In this document: positions 44,902-52,862 of the stretch, one piece after another
Position numbering within the stretch: position 1 is the stretch's first letter
Layout of the letters: each line of letters begins with the position of its first letter
Source of the DNA: Actinomycetota bacterium
GTDB taxonomy: Bacteria; Actinomycetota; CADDZG01; WHSQ01
Direction of reading: 5' to 3'
Assembly (NCBI GenBank): GCA_030446465.1
Contig: JAUJNI010000001.1
Location: 895,850 to 959,849 of the forward strand
DNA length: 64,000 bases
Translations under genes and position numbers: made by a program
The notes under the pieces: generated by a model
Seen by the model: only the letters and a program-made list of their open reading frames with translations
Database searches by the model: none
Told to the model about the DNA's origin: nothing

Positions 44902-45048
44902 AGCGACGCCTCAGTCTCCTGGCTCCCGGATCAGGGCTTGCTCCGGCCTTCCCGCCCGCGAAGCACGGTGGCACGAGTCGGAGTTGGCTCCCCGGTCACA
45001 GTGGCGAGACCGCGCCGGATTCTCACCGGACTTCCTGGTCACGTCGCT
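44902..45048 (-). ncRNA. Cobalamin riboswitch controlling the cobalamin operon
   Basis: On the minus strand the core GGAAGTCCGGTGAGAATCCG with GCGCGGTC and GCCACTGTGACCGGG is followed by the B12 box AGCCAGGAGACTGAGGCGTC. The P1 stem pairs AGCGACG (45048-45042) with CGTCGCT (44908-44902), which sets the ends. It should shut off cbtB and the following 21 genes when adenosylcobalamin is high. Confidence 0.95.
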
Positions 45049-45061
45049 CTGGTCTCCGCCA

Positions 45062-45090
45062 ATGATGGAAGGCAGTGCAGCCCGGCTCAA
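45062..45090 (-). promoter_or_regulatory. Probable sigma-70 promoter of the cobalamin operon
   Basis: On the minus strand TTGAGC (45090-45085) and CATCAT (45067-45062) are 17 bases apart, each matching 4 of 6 consensus positions. The transcript would start near 45055, just ahead of the riboswitch P1 stem at 45048. Confidence 0.45.
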
Positions 45091-45111
45091 TGTGCTGCCG
45101 CGGGCTCCTTA

Positions 45112-45136
45112 GGAAAAGACGCGCTATTTAAGCGCG
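45112..45136 (-). terminator. Intrinsic terminator overlapping the stop codon of the upstream gene
   Basis: On the minus strand CGCGCT-TAAAT-AGCGCG forms a 6-bp stem and is followed by TCTTTT. The loop begins with the TAA stop of the gene at 45128-46129. It separates that gene from the cobalamin operon promoter. Confidence 0.6.
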
Positions 45137-46129
45137 CATCTGCGCAGCTAGGCGGTCTCTTCTTGCACGCTCAGCGTGTGTGGAGCCACCATCCGAGGCC
45201 AAGATCGCACACTCAGGTCCACCGTCACCCGCGTCTGCCCGGCAGTAGGCAGCGAGCAGAAGGGGGTCGATCCAGAAGTCGAACTTGCCCGACAGGATGT
45301 CTTCGGGCGAGTACAACGTGAGTTTGGGTCCTGTGAAATCGATCCCCGGCAGATCGGCCAGCGCGCGGTAGATAGCAGCCAAGAACCTGCTCACGTTCCG
45401 CTCCGGCACGTCTATGCCCGCACCTTCGAGGAAGTTGCGCAGACCCACCCTGTAGTGGAAACCATGTTTGCGATTGACGCGCAACATGATCGCCAGGTAC
45501 CACGACAGAAGGATCTTGTAGCGGTCGTTCCTCCCGTGCAGCAAGAGGAACGACGAAGGAAGTCTTGCCGCCTGTCGGCGCGCTCCGGTCAGCTCGTGTA
45601 TCCACACCGGGCCGGGCCCGAACCTCGGTGACGAGCCGGTGGCGCCGCCATGCAGACGGATCGGCGGACCAGGTTCCGCTGAACGCCTGCCACCAGACGG
45701 GCCGGACACGAAATGAACGCGCGTCAGTGCCTCGATGAAACGCTCGAGGAGCTTGTTGTTCCTCGCGCCCATCCGAGCCCCTATCTCCGCAGCCGAGGCA
45801 CCGGCGAACGGCGGTTGCGTACGTTCGCCGGTTGGCCTTTTCCACAGATCCACGATCACGACGAACGCCTGAAGCGCCTTGGGGCCCGCTGCCCGCAAGA
45901 GCGCACGCACCTCTTCTGCATCCGGTCCCTCGACCACGGCCGTAGAACCCTTCGGGGCTTCGAGCCTGAACGCTCTACCGTCCCGGAGCCAGCGATTCGA
46001 TGCAAGCGCGGCAAGGTCGCGCACCAGCATGCTGCACGGGAGATCGATGAGCGACGGCACCCCCAGCCGTTCTTGCGCTGGGAGGCCTGCGCGTGGTCGA
46101 ACGGTTGACGCGTTACCTGCATGTTGCAT
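45128..46129 (-). CDS. Protein of unknown function under cobalamin riboswitch control, possible winged-helix DNA-binding protein
   Basis: A 333-residue protein I do not recognise. It is rich in Arg, Ala and Leu and has no signal peptide or membrane helix. Residues around ASAAEIGARMGARNNKLLER then FIEALTRVHFVSG look like a helix-turn-helix plus wing, and RYKILLSWYLAIMLRVNRK followed by RNFLEGAGIDVPERNVSRFL may be a second such unit. The layout recalls replication-initiator or regulator folds, but this is pattern reading only. The ATG at 46127-46129 lies 43 bases after a cobalamin riboswitch, so it should be made when cobalamin is scarce. An alternative start is the Met before LVRDLAALASN. Confidence 0.7.
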   Translation of the reverse strand: MQHAGNASTVRPRAGLPAQERLGVPSLIDLPCSMLVRDLAALASNRWLRDGRAFRLEAPKGSTAVVEGPDAEEVRALLRAAGPKALQAFVVIVDLWKRPTGERTQPPFAGASAAEIGARMGARNNKLLERFIEALTRVHFVSGPSGGRRSAEPGPPIRLHGGATGSSPRFGPGPVWIHELTGARRQAARLPSSFLLLHGRNDRYKILLSWYLAIMLRVNRKHGFHYRVGLRNFLEGAGIDVPERNVSRFLAAIYRALADLPGIDFTGPKLTLYSPEDILSGKFDFWIDPLLLAAYCRADAGDGGPECAILASDGGSTHAERARRDRLAAQMRA

Positions 46130-46171
46130 CAGCCTGCCCCTATCCGCGAGGAGCCGTGCGGCGCTCAGACC

Positions 46172-46333
46172 GTCTCGGGCAGGTCTCCTGACTCCTGGGT
46201 CACAGCCTCCCCGCAGCCTTCCCATCCCGATCGGGACAGTGGCCTCGTTGCGGGGTGCTCGCCAGTCACAGTGGCGGGTCCGCGCCGGCATCTCACCGGA
46301 CTTCCCTATCAAGCCCATACGGGCACCCGAGAC
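46172..46333 (-). ncRNA. Cobalamin riboswitch upstream of the unknown gene
   Basis: On the minus strand GGAAGTCCGGTGAGATGCCG, GCGCGGACC and CGCCACTGTGACTGG are followed by the B12 box AGTCAGGAGACCTGCCCGAG. P1 pairs CCCGAGAC with GTCTCGGG at the two ends. It is distinct in sequence from the riboswitch at 44902-45048. Confidence 0.95.
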
Positions 46334-46368
46334 AGCTATTCGGTTGTGGCTGCCTTCTCTATCACACA

Positions 46369-46382
46369 GCGGCCTAGGCCGC
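46369..46382. other. Perfect 14-bp palindrome
   Basis: GCGGCCTAGGCCGC lies between the rhodanese stop and the riboswitch at 46172-46333. It may be a protein-binding site for the riboswitch-controlled gene or the stem of a rhodanese terminator; there is no T tract. Confidence 0.35.
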
Positions 46383-46394
46383 GCTAGCCCATGC

Positions 46395-46787
46395 TCATCC
46401 CTCTTGTGCGGGCTCCGTCGGACGGCCTGACTCCTGCCACGCATTGATCCCGCCGTCCAGGTGCGCGACGTTCGTGTAGCCCATGTCTTGAAGCGTCTTC
46501 GCCGCGAGAGCTGACCGACCGCCTGAGGCGCAATGAAGAATGATCCGCCGATCACGCTCGAACTCCGCTTTGTGATAAGGAAGCGAGGGATCGGCGTAGA
46601 ACTCCAGCATGCCCCGCGGCGCGCTCGTCGCCCCAGGAATCACACCCGTTGTCGCCCGCTCTTGTGGTTCGCGAAGGTCGACGAGCACCGCGTCTGCATT
46701 TTCGACCTCGGCCGCCACCTGCTCGGGCGTCAGGTTCTCGACGTTCTGCTTGGCCTCATTCACGAGGTCCATCGCGCGCTTGGCCAT
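46395..46787 (-). CDS. Rhodanese-like domain protein
   Basis: A 130-residue single-domain rhodanese. LVDLREPQERATTGVIPGA is the first signature and ILHCASGGRSALAAKTLQDM contains the active-site Cys; the six-residue loop ASGGRS is the usual sulfurtransferase loop. It would carry persulfide sulfur in the cytosol; partners are unknown. The ATG at 46785-46787 has AAGGAGAGG upstream; a TTG one codon earlier is unlikely. Confidence 0.9.
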   Translation of the reverse strand: MAKRAMDLVNEAKQNVENLTPEQVAAEVENADAVLVDLREPQERATTGVIPGATSAPRGMLEFYADPSLPYHKAEFERDRRIILHCASGGRSALAAKTLQDMGYTNVAHLDGGINAWQESGRPTEPAQEG

Positions 46788-47159
46788 CAATCCTCTCCTT
46801 CCGCTACCACCAACTCCTTGTCCGCATGATTGGTTGGGTCATAGGGGTTGTCAACTCAAACGATTCCATCGAGACTGCATGTCCTGAGGTTCTCGGTCTG
46901 GAGCTACAGCAGCAGGAGGCAGCGTCCTGCTAGTGATGCTCCGGCGTAAGAAGCATTCGCTTCCAGAGGTCCCCGAGCCACTTCGCAGAGCGCTCGGCTT
47001 CGTCGACCACAGCACGTCTCGCGGCCCCTTCCAGGAGACGGCAAGACCCTCGCCCCGAATCAAGGTGTTTGCGGCGCTTCAGGCTCTGGAGTCCGGCGCC
47101 TTGCGGGAACGGCGCCACCGGCGGCTCAGGGTGGAGGCCTGGAGGTTTACCCCGCACAG
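46788..47159. other. Region without a supported gene
   Basis: No convincing coding sequence is seen on either strand. An inverted repeat AGCAGGA/TCCTGCT (46911-46917 and 46925-46931) with a 7-base loop could be a terminator. A minus-strand frame ending at 46930 has a protein-like end (AKWLGDLWKRMLL) but no credible start. Confidence 0.4.
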
Positions 47160-48011
47160 TCAAGCTCTCGCGACCGCCGCCCGTAGCCGTTCCCGCAAGG
47201 CAGGCAGCGTGCCGGGCGGCTCTGTGGTCCTTCGTCGTTCGAGGTAGACGCCTAAGGCCACGCCCGTGCCGAATACGGCCGCACCCCCGACGCCCGCCGG
47301 GATGCCGATAAGGAGAGCCCGCCGGCGAGTTCTGAGTTCGTGGACCGGCCATCCCCTCGCCAGCGCGACCCTGCGCACCTCATGGTCCGGATTGACGGCG
47401 TGGGGATGACCGACCGCCTCTAGCAGCGGCAGGTCGTTCACCGAGTCCGAGTAGGCGTGACACTCGGCAAGATCGATGCCGCGTTCGGCAGCGACCTCGA
47501 CGACGGCCTTCGCCTTCTCGGGGCCGTGCATGACGCCGCCGACGAGTCGTCCGGTGTAATAGCCGTCGCGATCCACCTCCGACACGGTCCCCACCGCGCC
47601 CGTCATGTCGAGCGCTCTCGCCACCGTGTCCGCGAGCTCGATCGGAGCGGCGGTGACGAGGAAGGTCAGGTCCCCTCTGGCCCGGTGCCCCTCGATCACC
47701 TTCACGATGTCCTCGTAGACACGGGGCAGCACCTGCTCCTGTGCGATCTCCCGGCCCCACTCGAGCAGCTCCTGCTGGCTTCTTCCGCAGACGAACTCGA
47801 GGGTCGACTGACGCGACATCTCCATGCCGCCGTGACGCTCGCCCCCGAGACGAAACATCATCTGCCCGTAGCCGAATCGGAGGATGTCTCGCACCCTGAG
47901 GATGTCGCGCTCATACGCACCCCGCGCGAGCAAGAAGAGGCTCGACCCTGGGATGAGCGTCTTGTCGAGGTCGAAGAAGGCGGCCCGTTCCAATCGTCTG
48001 TCGGTCACCAT
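47160..48011 (-). CDS. HAD-superfamily IB hydrolase (SerB-like phosphatase)
   Basis: A 283-residue HAD-IB phosphatase. Motif I FFDLDKTLIPGSSLF is near residue 13, motif II FLVTAAPIELADTVA near 126, and motif IV AYSDSVNDLPLLEAVG near 194, with the Lys in GPEKAKAVVEV. The last 55 residues hold a hydrophobic segment (LLIGIPAGVGGAAVFGTGVA) that likely anchors the protein. Relatives act on phosphoserine or lysophospholipid-like phosphates. The start is the ATG at 48011 or the GTG at 48008, which has better spacing from GGAGGGG. It overlaps the nitroreductase gene. Confidence 0.85.
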   Translation of the reverse strand: MVTDRRLERAAFFDLDKTLIPGSSLFLLARGAYERDILRVRDILRFGYGQMMFRLGGERHGGMEMSRQSTLEFVCGRSQQELLEWGREIAQEQVLPRVYEDIVKVIEGHRARGDLTFLVTAAPIELADTVARALDMTGAVGTVSEVDRDGYYTGRLVGGVMHGPEKAKAVVEVAAERGIDLAECHAYSDSVNDLPLLEAVGHPHAVNPDHEVRRVALARGWPVHELRTRRRALLIGIPAGVGGAAVFGTGVALGVYLERRRTTEPPGTLPALRERLRAAVARA

Positions 48012-48562
48012 CCCCTCCACTCAGTGAGACTTGCAGCGTCCGTTCTCCGGCTCAGGGGTCGGGCGCCGTCTTCGGCCCTGGGGTGGCCGAGATAGATCAA
48101 GCCTGCGATCAGCTCGCCGTCCTCGAGGCCGAGGTGCCTGCGGACCTCGGGGATGTGGGCGGCGGGGCCCGTGCGCATCATCGCTCCAAGGCCCATGTCG
48201 TGGGCCGCAAGCAGGATGTTCTGCAGGGCAGCGCCGGTTGCGTGGTGCTCCTCTATGTCGCTCACCTTGGGAAGGTGTCCCTTGGGACGCTCGACCACGC
48301 AGATGATCACCGGCGCCCTCAGTGCCTTAGATCGTGCTGCCTCGGGGTCCTTGCCCTCCCTCTGAGCACCAGTGGCCCACGCATCCGCGAATTCTTCAAG
48401 CGCACGACCGGTCAGCACGATGAAGCGCCACGGTTGCGTCAGGTGATGGTTCGGGGCTCGCACAGCGGCGTCCAGGAGCCGCTCGACCTTCCACTTCTCG
48501 ACGGGGACGTCGGTCACGAGCGGTACAGAGCGACGGGTCATGATCGCCTCGTACGTCTCCAT
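48005..48562 (-). CDS. Nitroreductase family protein (YdjA-like)
   Basis: A 185-residue FMN-dependent oxidoreductase. MTRRSVPLVTDVPV with the FMN-phosphate arginines, AAVRAPNHHLTQPWRFIVLT, and HHATGAALQNILLAAHDMGL fit the small YdjA-like branch. It would use NAD(P)H to reduce nitro compounds or quinones. It lacks the BluB pattern, so a role in making dimethylbenzimidazole is unlikely. It overlaps the HAD gene and is probably co-transcribed with it. Confidence 0.88.
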   Translation of the reverse strand: METYEAIMTRRSVPLVTDVPVEKWKVERLLDAAVRAPNHHLTQPWRFIVLTGRALEEFADAWATGAQREGKDPEAARSKALRAPVIICVVERPKGHLPKVSDIEEHHATGAALQNILLAAHDMGLGAMMRTGPAAHIPEVRRHLGLEDGELIAGLIYLGHPRAEDGARPLSRRTDAASLTEWRGW

Positions 48563-48602
48563 GGCCGCAGGATAGAACGAGCCGGCGTGTCAATATCAAG
48601 CG

Positions 48603-49385
48603 GTGCTTGTCGGGGCAATGAACTTCCCGGGGCGTTCCGTCCTCAAAGAGGTCCACAGGATTGCCGAGGACAACTTCGACTTCGTCGATCTAACGCTCGA
48701 GCCGCCGGCCGCGTGGTTGCCCGACGGCAAGGAGGTCGGGCGCCTCATCTCAGATCTCGGGCTCTCTGCAGTCGGCCACACCGCCTACTACCTCCCCATC
48801 GCGGCTCCCTTCGACGAGCTCCGCAAGACCACACGCGATTTATTCAGGCGGTGCCTTGACACCTTTTCCGATGCCGGAGTCGAGTTGGTCAACGTCCACC
48901 CCGACATCAGACTGCCTCTGCATCATGCCGAACAGGTGCGGGCACGCAACGCTGCGGCGATCGGGGACCTCAGCGCCGACGCGGCGCAGCGGGGCATCCG
49001 GCTCATGGTCGAGAACATCGATCGCATGTTCACCGACCCGGACGACTTCGCGTCCATCTTCGAGGCCGCGCCCAACGCCGGCTTTCACCTCGACATCGGG
49101 CACGCCAACCTTCGTCTCGGTCCGAGACAACCGATCAGGACCGCCGCGCTGCTGGAGGCCCATGCGCAGCGTCTCGATCACGTCCACGTCTCGGACAACC
49201 GCGGCGGTGAGCTCGACCTGCACCTGCCTTTGGGGGCCGGGACCATCGACTGGAAGACCTCGATCAGGATGCTCAAGGAGGCCGGCTACGACGGGACCGT
49301 GACGCTCGAGGTCTTCTCGAGGGAGCGGGATTACCTGCGAGCGTCGCGCAGGCTGTGGCTCGAATGGTGGTCGAGCGTTTCCTGA
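48603..49385 (+). CDS. Sugar phosphate isomerase/epimerase-like TIM-barrel protein (AP endonuclease 2 fold)
   Basis: A 260-residue xylose-isomerase-like barrel. VVGH-like VGHTAYYLP, VNVHPDIRLPL, LMVENIDRMF, FHLDIGHANL and HVHVSDNRGG are the successive strands with the metal-binding Glu, Asp and His residues, ending with VTLEVFSRERDY. The substrate is unknown; the fold covers sugar isomerases and endonuclease IV. The GTG at 48603 is followed by an ATG five codons later as an alternative start. Confidence 0.85.
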   Translation: MLVGAMNFPGRSVLKEVHRIAEDNFDFVDLTLEPPAAWLPDGKEVGRLISDLGLSAVGHTAYYLPIAAPFDELRKTTRDLFRRCLDTFSDAGVELVNVHPDIRLPLHHAEQVRARNAAAIGDLSADAAQRGIRLMVENIDRMFTDPDDFASIFEAAPNAGFHLDIGHANLRLGPRQPIRTAALLEAHAQRLDHVHVSDNRGGELDLHLPLGAGTIDWKTSIRMLKEAGYDGTVTLEVFSRERDYLRASRRLWLEWWSSVS

Positions 49386-49432
49386 CGCCCGCAAGAGTGC
49401 GCCTACGTCTTTGTGGTCGCTAGGCTGCATCC

Positions 49433-49867
49433 GTGGCCACAGGAGTGATTGCATCGTTGATAGCGGTTCTGGCCCTTGCCTTTGCGGAGGGCATGGCGCG
49501 TTTCTACCCCGCCCGGAACACCTGGTGGCGGCTGCGGCGGATGCACGGCCGGCGCGCGGTCCGGGCCATGCGGGAGCGATTCGAGGCACTCGCCGCACAT
49601 CGTCTTTTCCGGATCCTTGCCATCGTCCTGCTCGGAGTAGCGATCGGTTGGATCGCGAGCGCCAGCTTGCTCGACAAGCGCTGGTACGAGGTCGTGCTCG
49701 ACGTCTTGCCGAGTGCCTTCATAGGGGTTGCGTTGCTCAGGCTCCCAAGCATCGTCCAAGCTATGGCAACGCGCATGAGAGCTTACGAGCGCGAGGCCGG
49801 TGAAGATCCGGACAAGGAGCTCCCGGGACTGGAGGACGACGAGGGCCCCAGCGCGCTGGCATTGTGA
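49433..49867 (+). CDS. Hypothetical membrane protein
   Basis: A 144-residue protein with hydrophobic segments at about residues 3-21, 60-79 and 88-106, separated by a strongly basic stretch (RMHGRRAVRAMRERFEALAA). The C-terminus is acidic (EDPDKELPGLEDDEG). No family is recognised. Its stop overlaps the thiE GTG by 4 bases, so it is translated with thiE; a role in thiamine metabolism is possible but not supported by sequence. Confidence 0.65.
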   Translation: MATGVIASLIAVLALAFAEGMARFYPARNTWWRLRRMHGRRAVRAMRERFEALAAHRLFRILAIVLLGVAIGWIASASLLDKRWYEVVLDVLPSAFIGVALLRLPSIVQAMATRMRAYEREAGEDPDKELPGLEDDEGPSALAL

Positions 49868-50493
49868 TCCGGACGGCGCGGCTGTACCTGGTCGCGCGTG
49901 CTCGTCTTGGCGCCGGCCATCTGTCTGATTTGATCCCCGAGCTCGCCGACGCCGGGGTCGACCTGGTTCAGCTTCGGGAAAAGGACATGGAGGCGGGTGA
50001 CTTGCTTCGTGTCGGGGAGCCCATCGCTCTGGCTTGCCGTGCTGCCGGACTCCCCTTGATCATCAACGACCGCCCCGACGTGGCGCGTGCCCTCGACGCC
50101 GACGGAGTGCACCTCGGACAGAACGACCTTCCTCCCCAGTTTGCCCGGGGCTTGCTGGGAGACCGGATGGTGGGCCTTTCGACCCATCGACCGCAGGAGG
50201 TGGATGAGGCGACCGAGCTGGGCGAGTCGATCGACTACTTCGTGGTTGGCCCCGTTCACGAGACCCCGACCAAGGCCGGCCGCCCAGCCGTAGGGCTGGA
50301 GCTGGTGCGCTACGCGGCGTCCTCTGGGACGTCGCTGCCATGGTTTGCGATCGGGGGGATCAACGAGGGCAACATCGCCGACGTGATCGAGGCGGGGGCG
50401 CGGCGAGTGGTGGTCGTGCGAGCCATAACCGAGGCCCCCGATCCTCCGAGCGCCGCCGCGGCTCTCAAGAATCACCTGGCTTCGAGCTTGTAG
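49864..50493 (+). CDS. thiE: Thiamine phosphate synthase
   Basis: A 209-residue ThiE that joins the thiazole phosphate and the pyrimidine pyrophosphate to give thiamine phosphate. VDLVQLREKDMEAGDLL, IINDRPDVARALDADGVHLG, VGLSTH, YFVVGPVHETPTK and WFAIGGINEGNI are the family motifs. The start is the GTG at 49864. It is far from thiOSG and lacks its own TPP riboswitch. The next gene, an antiporter, follows after 11 bases. Confidence 0.93.
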   Translation: MIRTARLYLVARARLGAGHLSDLIPELADAGVDLVQLREKDMEAGDLLRVGEPIALACRAAGLPLIINDRPDVARALDADGVHLGQNDLPPQFARGLLGDRMVGLSTHRPQEVDEATELGESIDYFVVGPVHETPTKAGRPAVGLELVRYAASSGTSLPWFAIGGINEGNIADVIEAGARRVVVVRAITEAPDPPSAAAALKNHLASSL

Positions 50494-50504
50494 GCTCCCC
50501 GGCC

Positions 50505-51554
50505 ATGTCCAAGCTGAAGCCGTCGCTCAACTGGCTGCTGGTGCTGGTACCGGTTGCGATAGTGCTAGAGCTGATCCATGGGTCGGAGGTCGCGATCTTC
50601 GTAGTCTCGGCCCTCGCCATCCTGCCGCTTGCCGGCCTGATAGGCCACGCCACCGAGGACCTGGCGATCCGCTCCGGCCCTCAGGTCGGCGGCCTTTTGA
50701 ACGCGACCTTCGGCAACGTCACCGAGATGATCATTGCCTTCTTTCTGATCCTGAGAGGCGAGATCGAGGTCGTGAAGGCGTCGATCACGGGCTCCATTAT
50801 CGGGAACGTCTTGCTCGTGCTCGGCTTGGCCTTCCTGCTCGGGGGCTGGACGCGGCGCCAGCAGAGCTTCAGCCGGCACTCCGCGGGACTGCATTCGGCC
50901 CATTTGGTGATCGCAGTCGTGGGCCTGATAATGCCGGCGCTGTTCGCCCTGACCCCCGAGGCGAACGAGTTCCGCGACGAGGCGGTATCGATTGGCGTGG
51001 CGGTGGTGCTGCTCGTCACTTACCTCCTCGGCCTGCTGTTCTCGTTCAAGACCCATCGCTCGCTGTTCCGAAGTGATACGGAGCACGGGGACCCGAAGTG
51101 GTCGCTGAAGTTCGCCGTCGGCTTGCTGGCCGGGGCGACTGTTTTCGTTGCGCTCATGAGCGAGTTCCTCGTGGGAGCGCTGGAGCCGACCGTCGAGCAG
51201 TTCGGCGTGTCGAAGCTGTTCGTCGGCCTGATCATCGTGCCGATCGTCGGCAACGCCGCGGAGCACTCGTCCGCGGTGCTGCTTGCGATGAAAGACAAGA
51301 TGGACGTCTCCATAGAGATAGCAATCGGATCGTCGACCCAAATAGCACTGTTCATAGCCCCGGTGCTCGTGTTCGTGTCGCTGGCTCTTGGGAACCCCAT
51401 GGACTTGATCTTCACGGGCATCGAGATCGCTGCGGTTACCTTCTCTTCGATCATCTTGGGATTCATCGCCCTCGACGGAAGGTCCAACTGGATCGAGGGC
51501 GCGCAGCTGCTCGCCGCATACGCCATCATGGCCGTTTCCTTCTTCTTCTTGTAA
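50505..51554 (+). CDS. Ca2+/H+ antiporter (CaCA family, CAX type)
   Basis: A 349-residue antiporter with about 10-11 membrane helices. The two alpha-repeat motifs are clear: GNVTEMIIAFF near residue 76 and GNAAEHSSAVL near 250, with the exchanging Glu residues. It would expel calcium in exchange for protons. The ATG at 50505 is chosen; upstream sequence in the same frame overlaps thiE. Confidence 0.93.
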   Translation: MSKLKPSLNWLLVLVPVAIVLELIHGSEVAIFVVSALAILPLAGLIGHATEDLAIRSGPQVGGLLNATFGNVTEMIIAFFLILRGEIEVVKASITGSIIGNVLLVLGLAFLLGGWTRRQQSFSRHSAGLHSAHLVIAVVGLIMPALFALTPEANEFRDEAVSIGVAVVLLVTYLLGLLFSFKTHRSLFRSDTEHGDPKWSLKFAVGLLAGATVFVALMSEFLVGALEPTVEQFGVSKLFVGLIIVPIVGNAAEHSSAVLLAMKDKMDVSIEIAIGSSTQIALFIAPVLVFVSLALGNPMDLIFTGIEIAAVTFSSIILGFIALDGRSNWIEGAQLLAAYAIMAVSFFFL

Positions 51555-51573
51555 ATCGTTCGGGAGGGTTTCA

Positions 51574-52419
51574 ATGCCGCGCGCCATCGACTTTCACGTT
51601 CACGCCTCGACCGCGGAATGGCTCGAGGGCTCGATAGGACCGATGCTCGAGGTCACCGCGCGCTACTTCCGCAGCGAGGTGCGAGTCCGAACGGTCGAGC
51701 AGATGGCGCAGGAGTATCGCGACTGGGACCTGCTCGGAGTGCTGCTGGCGTGGGATGCGGAGACGGCCACGGGGCTCCCTCCTCTCACCAACGACCGCGT
51801 TGCCGACATCTGCAGGGCATACCCCGAGCAGTTCGTCGGCTTTGCGAGCGTCGACCCGCACAAGCCGGATGCGGCTGAGGAGCTCGACCGAGCCGTGACG
51901 GAGCTGGGGCTCAAGGGGCTCAAGATCCATCCCCAGGTCCAGGCCTTCTATCCCAACGAGGAGCGCTACGACTCCATCTGGGAGGTCTGCGAGCGACACC
52001 ACCTTCCGATCGTCGTGCACGTCGGGCAGACGGGCTTGGGGGCCGGCGTGCCGGGGGGATCAGGGATCGCCTACGACTACGGACGCCCCATGCTCATGGA
52101 CATGGTGGCGGCCCGCCATCCGGACCTCACCGTCGTCATGGCCCATTTCGGGTACCCGTGGCACCTCGAGGTCCTCGCCAGCGCCATGCACAAGACCAAC
52201 GTGTGGGTCGACCTCTCGGGATGGCGGCCGAAGTACATCCCGGATGAGGTGAAGCGTGACGCCAGAGGGCGGCTGAGCGACCGTTTCGTCTGGGGAAGCG
52301 ACTACCCGATGCTCGACCCGGGGCGAATCCTCGATGAGTTCGACGAGATGGGCCTCGGCGACAAGGCCGAGGACGTGCTGAAGAACAATGCAGCTCGACT
52401 GCTCGGCCTCCAGCTGTAG
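51574..52419 (+). CDS. Amidohydrolase_2 (ACMSD-like) family protein
   Basis: A 281-residue TIM-barrel metal-dependent hydrolase or decarboxylase. The DFHVH motif at residues 6-10, KIHPQ near 113, VVHVG near 148, the MAHFGYPWH block near 189 and WGSDYPML near 245 give the expected metal ligands. Relatives include aminocarboxymuconate semialdehyde decarboxylase and resorcylate decarboxylases; the substrate is unknown. GGGAGG lies 7 bases before the ATG. Confidence 0.88.
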   Translation: MPRAIDFHVHASTAEWLEGSIGPMLEVTARYFRSEVRVRTVEQMAQEYRDWDLLGVLLAWDAETATGLPPLTNDRVADICRAYPEQFVGFASVDPHKPDAAEELDRAVTELGLKGLKIHPQVQAFYPNEERYDSIWEVCERHHLPIVVHVGQTGLGAGVPGGSGIAYDYGRPMLMDMVAARHPDLTVVMAHFGYPWHLEVLASAMHKTNVWVDLSGWRPKYIPDEVKRDARGRLSDRFVWGSDYPMLDPGRILDEFDEMGLGDKAEDVLKNNAARLLGLQL

Positions 52420-52508
52420 GCATTCTCGCCGCGATTCGGCCGACTATGTGTGTCAAATCGCGGCAAGTATGGGAATCGGTCGCTATGCGCCCCCGTTAGC
52501 ATGGATGT

Positions 52509-52823
52509 ATGCCGACCAAGGAAGAGCTCAAACAAGAGGTCACCGAGGCCCTCAAGGCCGTCAACGATCCCGAGCTGGGGATCGACATCATCAACTTGGG
52601 CCTCGTCTACACCGTCGACGTCAAGGACAACAACGACGTCCACGTCGAGTTCACGCTCACGACCATGGGTTGCCCGATCGCCCCGATGCTCGACGAGCAG
52701 ATCCGAGAGGTGACCGGCCCCATCGAGGGCATCGGCGAGATCACTACCGAGCTCGTCATGTACCCGCCGTGGTCCCCGGAGAAGATGTCGCCGCTGGCCC
52801 GCTCCGCACTCGGCGTCGTCTGA
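52509..52823 (+). CDS. MIP18/DUF59 family iron-sulfur assembly protein (SufT-like)
   Basis: A 104-residue DUF59 protein. VNDPELGIDIINLGLVYTVD and TTMGCPIAPMLDEQI are hallmarks; the conserved Cys55 is likely functional. Such proteins help iron-sulfur cluster maturation. It stands alone, with no suf genes nearby. Confidence 0.92.
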   Translation: MPTKEELKQEVTEALKAVNDPELGIDIINLGLVYTVDVKDNNDVHVEFTLTTMGCPIAPMLDEQIREVTGPIEGIGEITTELVMYPPWSPEKMSPLARSALGVV

Positions 52824-52862
52824 GCCCAGCGGCTCCACCCGACGGTCGGCCTTGGTGCCTTG

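Noticed and set aside
46930-47352. Minus-strand frame after the HAD gene
   Set aside because: Its first half overlaps the HAD gene and the remainder lacks a credible start or family.
48005-48562. Nitroreductase as BluB (dimethylbenzimidazole synthase)
   Set aside because: The N-terminal and central motifs fit the small YdjA-like branch; BluB-specific residues and length are not seen.
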